Shown in pieces: positions 41,547 through 46,464 of a stretch of DNA of 46,464 nucleotides (position 1 is the stretch's first letter; the number at the start of each line of letters is the position of its first letter). The stretch comes from an uncultured Erysipelotrichaceae bacterium. Lineage in GTDB: Bacteria > Bacillota_I > Bacilli_A > Erysipelotrichales > Erysipelotrichaceae. Both the position numbers and the translations under genes were made by a program. A model generated the notes under the pieces. It had not been told where the DNA came from. It did not search any database and worked only from the letters and a program-made list of their open reading frames with translations. The stretch lies in NCBI GenBank assembly GCA_944326795.1, contig CALVFJ010000012.1:1-46464 (forward strand), given 5' to 3'.

Positions 41547-43181
41547 TTACATGCTTTTTAGGATACGTGATAATTTTGGCATCAGCTGTTGCTTGCGCGA
41601 AATGATATCTTTATCATATCCCGAATGATCATCAAATTTTGTCTCGATGACATCAGCCATCACATAAGATAGAGGTCCATAGAAGACAAATAATGTTCCT
41701 TCTGCTAAAACATGAGTAAACATCATGACCATCAAATCACACTTTTGCTCTATTTGTTCTTTTTCGATCGTTTTTCTAAACTCTGGCAATAGTGCCTGAA
41801 CTTGTTCTAAACGATTATAGTTTGTTTGACCGATTGCAAGACGATATTCACCGATATCATATAATTTAAGATCTCGATTCAGGATCTCATGGGCACTGGC
41901 ATCTTTCAATGAAACACTGGCTCCTAACATTTCTTTGGCATATTCCTCGATATTTTCGATTCCTGCTCTTTGTGCCAGCCATGCAGCAGTATTTTTATCC
42001 AATGTGGTTGTCGTAGCACTTTTAAAATTTAAGGTATCACTGATGATCGCACTTAATAAGATACCGCTCATCTGCCAATCTGGTAACAAACCATTTTCTT
42101 GATATAGCATCGAAACGATCGTTGCAGTACATCCACACTTTTGATTGCGATAGAATATTGGATGATCAGTTTCGATATTTCCAATATGATGATGATCGAT
42201 TATTTCCTCAATTACAGCTTTATCAATATTATTGATAGCTTGATTTTTAGCACTATGATCAACCAAGATAAATCTTTTTTTGCGATAATTTTGCATATGA
42301 TAGCGAGAAATAGCCCCAAATACATTACCTTCATAATCTAGTACCGGATAACTACGCACCCGGCTTTTTGCCATTTTTTGTGCAACATCATCAACAAATT
42401 CATTATCATGGAAACATATTACATCCTTGGTCATTATCTTATCTATGCAAAATGATTCATTTATGACTTTTGCAACATTCATCGTATCAAGCTTGGTCGT
42501 TATTATTGCACAACCTTCGATAGAAGCTAGATGACGAATGCTTTGGCTAACCGGACGATTACAGGTTATTACCAAGCATTTAGCACCTTTTTCTATCAAC
42601 AACTTTTGTTTTTGCAAGCCATCTGATAAAATGCAAATACTATCTTTAAAATCATCCAAGAAATCTTCATTTTGATTTAAGGTAACTATATATACCTTAC
42701 CATTCGTCTTAAATTTCGTAGGTTCAACTTCAATATTACCATCAACAGTTTTCGTAATATCAGCTAATGAAGCGGTCTTCATCAGAGCATATAATTCTTC
42801 ATTGGATAATAATCTTACCAGCGAAAGATTGGTAGTAGAAATTATCCCTGCCAATTTTTTTTGTTTATTCAGCACGAATAAACTACGGTTAGCTGCGCTT
42901 AACATTTTATTCCAAGCTTCATTTAGAGTTGCATCAATATCGATAAGATTAGGCTCATCCATCTCAATATCTCGCAGCTGGCTCCTTGCATCTTTAAGCA
43001 ACAAAGGGTTTTCTAAGCCAAAGCGTTTCAAAATGAATTTGCTTTCTTCATTAAGCGGTCCTAATCGACATGCAAGTGCTGGCTCTCCACATTCTCTTTT
43101 TAGATTGGCATATGCCAAAGCTGAACATATCGAATCGCTATCAGGATTCTTATGCCCTACTACATACAAATAATCGTTCAT
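41547..43181 (-). CDS. ppaC: Manganese-dependent inorganic pyrophosphatase with CBS and DRTGG domains
   Basis: Family II pyrophosphatase that hydrolyses PPi to phosphate. The DHH-type N-terminus is VVGHKNPDSDSICSALAYAN. A regulatory insert of about 240 residues holds two CBS parts with a DRTGG domain between them (LFVLNKQKKLAGIISTTNLS; MAKSRVRSYPVLDYEGNVFG). The catalytic part resumes with FILVDHSAKNQ and EIIDHHHIGNI, then the DHHA2 domain. Length 544 is typical for the clostridial CBS-PPase, which is controlled by adenine nucleotides. AGGTGG precedes the ATG. Confidence 0.95.
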   Translation of the reverse strand: MNDYLYVVGHKNPDSDSICSALAYANLKRECGEPALACRLGPLNEESKFILKRFGLENPLLLKDARSQLRDIEMDEPNLIDIDATLNEAWNKMLSAANRSLFVLNKQKKLAGIISTTNLSLVRLLSNEELYALMKTASLADITKTVDGNIEVEPTKFKTNGKVYIVTLNQNEDFLDDFKDSICILSDGLQKQKLLIEKGAKCLVITCNRPVSQSIRHLASIEGCAIITTKLDTMNVAKVINESFCIDKIMTKDVICFHDNEFVDDVAQKMAKSRVRSYPVLDYEGNVFGAISRYHMQNYRKKRFILVDHSAKNQAINNIDKAVIEEIIDHHHIGNIETDHPIFYRNQKCGCTATIVSMLYQENGLLPDWQMSGILLSAIISDTLNFKSATTTTLDKNTAAWLAQRAGIENIEEYAKEMLGASVSLKDASAHEILNRDLKLYDIGEYRLAIGQTNYNRLEQVQALLPEFRKTIEKEQIEQKCDLMVMMFTHVLAEGTLFVFYGPLSYVMADVIETKFDDHSGYDKDIISRKQQLMPKLSRILKSM

Positions 43182-43189
43182 GCTTCCAC

Positions 43190-43702
43190 CTATTTAATTA
43201 TTGAAAAATAATCCCTTCTTCTTTCTGACATCTCTGGGGTTTTTTGATCATAGTACCCTATTGCTAACGAACCGATACAGCTATATCCCTCTTCAACTGC
43301 CATCTTTTCTTTTAATAAATGATATTTAGGATCATTGAAGATATCTTTTACTCGATGGATCCAACAAGTTCCCAAACCAAGATCACAAGCCTGATACATC
43401 ATGTTGCTTGCCGCCAAGGTCGTATCGATTACTGGAGCGATATTATCTTCTTTACAAAATAATAATATAAGATTATTAGCTCCATAAAAAGGATCAAATG
43501 AACCATCAGAGATCAAATGAGCTAGATCTTCTATGATGCTTTTATTATCAATCAAAACAAAAAACCATGATTGCTGATTCATGGCACTAGCTGCATATGC
43601 AGCGCTATCCATCACCTTAAGCAATTTCGCACTTTCTACAGGCCGATCAGCAAACTTTCTAATGCTTCTTCTTTTATTAAGCAATTCTTGAAATTCCATC
43701 AT
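43190..43702 (-). CDS. Nitroreductase-family flavoprotein
   Basis: FMN-dependent oxidoreductase fold. The opening FQELLNKRRSIRKFADRPV is the FMN-binding start, with AMNQQSWFFVLIDN, AASNMMYQACDLGLGTCWIH and CIGSLAIGYYDQ following. Length 170 is on the short side but within the family. AGGAGGG precedes the double ATG. The substrate is unknown. Confidence 0.93.
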   Translation of the reverse strand: MMEFQELLNKRRSIRKFADRPVESAKLLKVMDSAAYAASAMNQQSWFFVLIDNKSIIEDLAHLISDGSFDPFYGANNLILLFCKEDNIAPVIDTTLAASNMMYQACDLGLGTCWIHRVKDIFNDPKYHLLKEKMAVEEGYSCIGSLAIGYYDQKTPEMSERRRDYFSIIK

Positions 43703-43709
43703 GGCCCTC

Positions 43710-44531
43710 CTATCGTGTTAAGATTTCATTTCCATCTTCTGTAATCAAGATCATGTGTTCTACCTGTGCACTATCTTTGCCGTCTGCCGTATAGATGGTC
43801 CAACCATTTAAATTATCTAAAACCACATTAGCTCTGCCCGCATTGATCATTGGCTCGATCGTGAATATCATGCCAGGAACCAACAGCATTCCAGTTCCTT
43901 TTTTGCCGATATGGGAAATAAAAGGATCTTCATGAAATTCTAAGCCAACACCATGACCACCTAGCTCTCTAACGACGCTGCAACCTTTGCTATGCGCATA
44001 AGAGGCAATGGCTGCACCAATGTCGCCAACAAAGCCCCATGGCTTAGCAGCTTCGATTCCTCGCCGCAGGCATTCCTTAGTTATTTCAACCAATTCATGT
44101 CGTTCTTTGCTAACATTACCAATTTCAAACATTCGGGAAGCATCACTAAAAAAACCATCTTTGATCGTTGATACATCAACATTGATGATATCTCCATCCT
44201 TTAATTTGATCCTTCGGCTGGGAATACCGTGGCAAACTTCATCATTGATGGAAGTGCAAACGCTTTTAGGATATCCTTCATAATGCAAAGGAGCACAGAT
44301 CGCTTCGTGCTGTTTGGTAAAAGTACTGACCAGATCATCGATTTCCTGTGTACTCATGCCAACTTTGATATTTTTGGCTACATGATCTAATACCGCGGTA
44401 TTGATTTCAGCACTTTTTTTGATCTTGGCAATTTGCTCAGAATTTTTTACCAGATCTGGGCTAGGAACAATATGTCCTTGACGGCGATATTCTTCAATTT
44501 TATCTTTATATTTTTCATAATAATCTATCAT
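43710..44531 (-). CDS. map: Methionine aminopeptidase type I with short N-terminal extension
   Basis: Removes the initiator methionine from new proteins. Metal ligands are seen in INVDVSTIKDGFFSDASRMF (two Asp), GGHGVGLEFHEDP (His), FTIEPMINAG (Glu) and AQVEHMIL (Glu). About 35 residues precede the catalytic domain, with a basic helix (YYEKYKDKIEEYRRQGH) that may bind the ribosome. The start is set at the ATG 44531, with GAGG at a nine-base spacing, rather than the in-frame TTG at 44540. It lies in the patatin-dut operon. Confidence 0.96.
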   Translation of the reverse strand: MIDYYEKYKDKIEEYRRQGHIVPSPDLVKNSEQIAKIKKSAEINTAVLDHVAKNIKVGMSTQEIDDLVSTFTKQHEAICAPLHYEGYPKSVCTSINDEVCHGIPSRRIKLKDGDIINVDVSTIKDGFFSDASRMFEIGNVSKERHELVEITKECLRRGIEAAKPWGFVGDIGAAIASYAHSKGCSVVRELGGHGVGLEFHEDPFISHIGKKGTGMLLVPGMIFTIEPMINAGRANVVLDNLNGWTIYTADGKDSAQVEHMILITEDGNEILTR

Positions 44532-44551
44532 TTTATCCAACCTCTTATTCC

Positions 44552-45067
44552 TTATTTCTTGGTTGTGCTTCCTAATCCGCCATTGCGAATTTCTTGTACA
44601 TCATCGTCTTCCGTTATTCCATATGGCATGAAAATCCCTTGAGTAATTGCAACTCCTTTTTCGATTTGAAATGTTTTGCCTTCTTTGCTATCATTGGTCA
44701 AACGGTGAAAAATATGTCCTTCATTATCGGAGTAGTAATAATCACTATCGATGATGCCTACGGTATTATTCATCTGTAACCGAAATTTAAAGCCCCATGA
44801 ACTTCGTGGAAAAATACATAACACCCAATCCTCATTCATCCTTGCTCTGATCCCCGTTGGAAATTTAATTTGTTCACCAGGCTGCAAGCTAAAATCAATC
44901 GGACTATAGATGTCATATCCTGCACTACCTTTTGTAGCTCTTCGTGGTAATTTTATATCGTCATAAATACGTCTAATTTCTTCATCGCTTGCGTTATTAA
45001 AGCAATCCTTATAATCTTTAGCAAACTGCTCAAAACTAACTTTTTCAAACTTTCCAACTCTAATCAT
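44552..45067 (-). CDS. dut: dUTP diphosphatase
   Basis: Hydrolyses dUTP to dUMP and PPi, keeping uracil out of DNA. Motifs in order: KGSAGYDIYSP, FPRSSWGFKFRLQ, NTVGIIDSDYYYSDNEGH, ITQGIFMPYG and the C-terminal arm NGGLGSTTKK. An N-terminal segment of about 45 residues precedes motif 1 and is longer than in E. coli, and motif 3 carries a small insertion, both seen in clostridial relatives. AAGGAGAG precedes the ATG. Its start overlaps the end of the patatin gene by 8 bases. Confidence 0.95.
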   Translation of the reverse strand: MIRVGKFEKVSFEQFAKDYKDCFNNASDEEIRRIYDDIKLPRRATKGSAGYDIYSPIDFSLQPGEQIKFPTGIRARMNEDWVLCIFPRSSWGFKFRLQMNNTVGIIDSDYYYSDNEGHIFHRLTNDSKEGKTFQIEKGVAITQGIFMPYGITEDDDVQEIRNGGLGSTTKK

Positions 45068-46334
45068 AAAATCTCTCCTTTAATAATATCACAAAATTAG
45101 CTAGTGCCATTTCAAAAGGCAGCAGCGTCAATAATATGTTTGTATTGATAATTCGTTTATGTTCATATAATTCTAAATTTATTAATTTTTCGATCATTGA
45201 ATGCTTATCAAGATCTTTGATATAGCTAATGACATCTGTCACCTTTTTAGGAATCAATTCATAATCAGCTTCATATGCTGCAGCATATGATCCTACGATT
45301 TTTTTAGCTGCTAAAGGAAAAGCATATATCTGCTCGATATCAAAACCATCAATATCCATCAAATTATCCATCAAGCCATATATCACGTCTTCATAACAAA
45401 TAACTCTTTTATGCAGCATTTCTCGCATAGTTTCAAAAATGGAAGACTTATTACTACGCAAGCTGTCACGAACGATCTTGATATCGATCTTTTGTATCTT
45501 ATTATATACTTTATTAGCAAATAATTCATCTACAAAGGGTTCAAAAGTATACTTATGACCAACAAAATAGCCATATGCTTTATATACATCAAGATATCCC
45601 ATACGTTTATTACGTTTCAGAATAGCTTTATCAAAACAGATCATTGGTCCAAGATCTATCTTAGGAAAAATGTATTTAACATTTTCAGCTTCAATATATT
45701 GAAAATGATTAGGTTCGGCACTCAGATCGATCGCGACGATATGGGTTGCTCCTAGTTCGATGGCATAATCTATCGGCAGATTATCTACATACCCGCCATC
45801 TATATAAGCTTTGCCATCAAATCTTTGAATAGGAAATATTGGAAAACAGCTGGCACTAGCCAACAAATACTCTTCACCTTTTTCTTTCATCATTTCTTTA
45901 TTGATAAATACCGGACGTAAACTAGGATAATAAGCGCTCATACAGCCAAATATCATTGAAGATGCCATTAGCTTATCAACATTGAAATATTCCTTGATAA
46001 GCTGCTTAAAAGGCGCTATATAGGCACCTTTTTCTTTGACATACGAACGTAAGAATGTCTCAATTTTTTGTTTATTATGAAATATCGTTTCGATATCATA
46101 CTGTTCTGGAATTTCTTGAGCCAAGATATCTTTCATCTCGATCTTATCCCATAGTTCAAATAAACGTTCTTCATCGTGCTGTGCGACAAGACAACCGTTT
46201 AAAGCCCCAATAGATGTTCCGGTAATAATATCAAATTTAACATTTAATTCTGTCAAAGCTTTAATCGCACCAGCCTGATAGCTTCCTTTGGTTCCGCCTC
46301 CACATAGCACTAATCCCCGTTTTATAATGATCAC
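45060..46334 (-). CDS. Patatin-like phospholipase (second copy), start codon uncertain
   Basis: Serine lipase of the patatin family. Motifs: RGLVLCGGGTKGSYQAGAIK, the nucleophile in ITGTSIGALNG, and the aspartate in YIDGGYVDNLPIDYAI. The C-terminal 200 residues are unrecognised and may bind lipid or a partner. Length is about 424 residues. The frame starts with GTG at 46334, which directly touches the AGGAA of the ribosome site. Homologues begin M(I)KRGLV, which corresponds to an ATT at 46328, seven bases after AGGA. No standard start is well placed, so I give the GTG with doubt. It is the first visible gene of the dut-map-ppaC-tagD operon. Confidence 0.9.
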   Translation of the reverse strand: MIIIKRGLVLCGGGTKGSYQAGAIKALTELNVKFDIITGTSIGALNGCLVAQHDEERLFELWDKIEMKDILAQEIPEQYDIETIFHNKQKIETFLRSYVKEKGAYIAPFKQLIKEYFNVDKLMASSMIFGCMSAYYPSLRPVFINKEMMKEKGEEYLLASASCFPIFPIQRFDGKAYIDGGYVDNLPIDYAIELGATHIVAIDLSAEPNHFQYIEAENVKYIFPKIDLGPMICFDKAILKRNKRMGYLDVYKAYGYFVGHKYTFEPFVDELFANKVYNKIQKIDIKIVRDSLRSNKSSIFETMREMLHKRVICYEDVIYGLMDNLMDIDGFDIEQIYAFPLAAKKIVGSYAAAYEADYELIPKKVTDVISYIKDLDKHSMIEKLINLELYEHKRIINTNILLTLLPFEMALANFVILLKERFYD

Positions 46335-46464
46335 TTCCTAACATAAATCTAGAATATCTTTAATACTGTAACATTATAAGCTATAAATGTATTTCCCAAA
46401 CAATATATCCTTTCGATCTTGCACGAATCTAAGATCAACGACAGATCAGTAGGCCTAGCCTTTT
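46335..46464 (-). promoter_or_regulatory. Gene-free right end with a -10 box
   Basis: No open frame of note is seen in the last 130 bases. On the minus strand TATAAT lies at 46378-46373, about 40 bases before the patatin start. A weak TTGTTT lies about 19 bases further upstream. Upstream of that nothing can be called. Confidence 0.45.

Overview
The window reads like the chromosome of a low-GC, anaerobic Gram-positive bacterium (Bacillota). The gene families and their arrangement suggest an Erysipelotrichia-like or related gut lineage. Supporting signs are a GatCAB amidotransferase, clostridial-type CBS pyrophosphatase, paired U32 proteins, a tetrahydrofolate riboswitch before folT, CsoR-controlled copper export and [FeFe]-hydrogenase-like sensor proteins. 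The taxonomy is an inference, because no rRNA or tRNA gene is visible.

Layout. The left edge (1-957) looks like the end of an integrated mobile element: a KilA-N protein cut by the window, a small unknown gene, and a 108-residue tail that continues the frame of the chromosomal rlmD/rumA gene. From 957 to 10342 lies a housekeeping block on the minus strand: rlmD, then the likely operon pcrA-ligA-gatC-gatA-gatB plus a membrane protein. From 10432 to 13207 a plus-strand trio encodes an RNA methyltransferase, an RluA pseudouridine synthase and an M15 carboxypeptidase. From 13262 to 16923 is a minus-strand lipid/membrane operon (GNAT, cardiolipin synthase, patatin, HAD). A thioredoxin-like lipoprotein follows with its own promoter.

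From 17595 to 25503 is a tightly packed minus-strand series: a DJ-1 protein, two different [FeFe]-hydrogenase-like proteins, a small ferredoxin-like protein, a SpoIIE-type PP2C phosphatase, a DUF1349 protein, peptidase T and a 1-phosphofructokinase-like sugar kinase. The second hydrogenase-like protein carries FeS and PAS domains. This looks like a redox or hydrogen sensing module. Divergent to it, copA-csoR (25624-28345) has a GC-rich inverted repeat at the start of transcription that fits a CsoR operator.

From 28392 to 32933 a minus-strand operon holds two U32 (tRNA hydroxylation type) proteins, a SpoU RNA methyltransferase and an unusual HPr-kinase/PEPCK-like P-loop protein. A divergent plus-strand unit is a THF riboswitch with folT. 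Then come capA/PHP, YggS with a PLP aminotransferase, an aldo/keto reductase, a UMF1 transporter, a zinc phospholipase C family protein, and a minus-strand operon patatin-dut-map-nitroreductase-ppaC-tagD that runs to the right edge.

Intergenic space is short. No gene-free stretch exceeds 300 bases. The longest are 32934-33127 (promoters plus riboswitch) and 40947-41141 (terminator plus inverted repeats). No CRISPR array, insertion sequence, rRNA or tRNA was found. The most interesting items are the rumA-element fusion, the twin hydrogenase-like/PP2C cluster, the HPr-kinase-like protein in an RNA-modification operon, two apparently leaderless RNA-modification genes, the folT riboswitch with a readable Shine-Dalgarno sequestering helix, and a possible AUU start codon for the last patatin.
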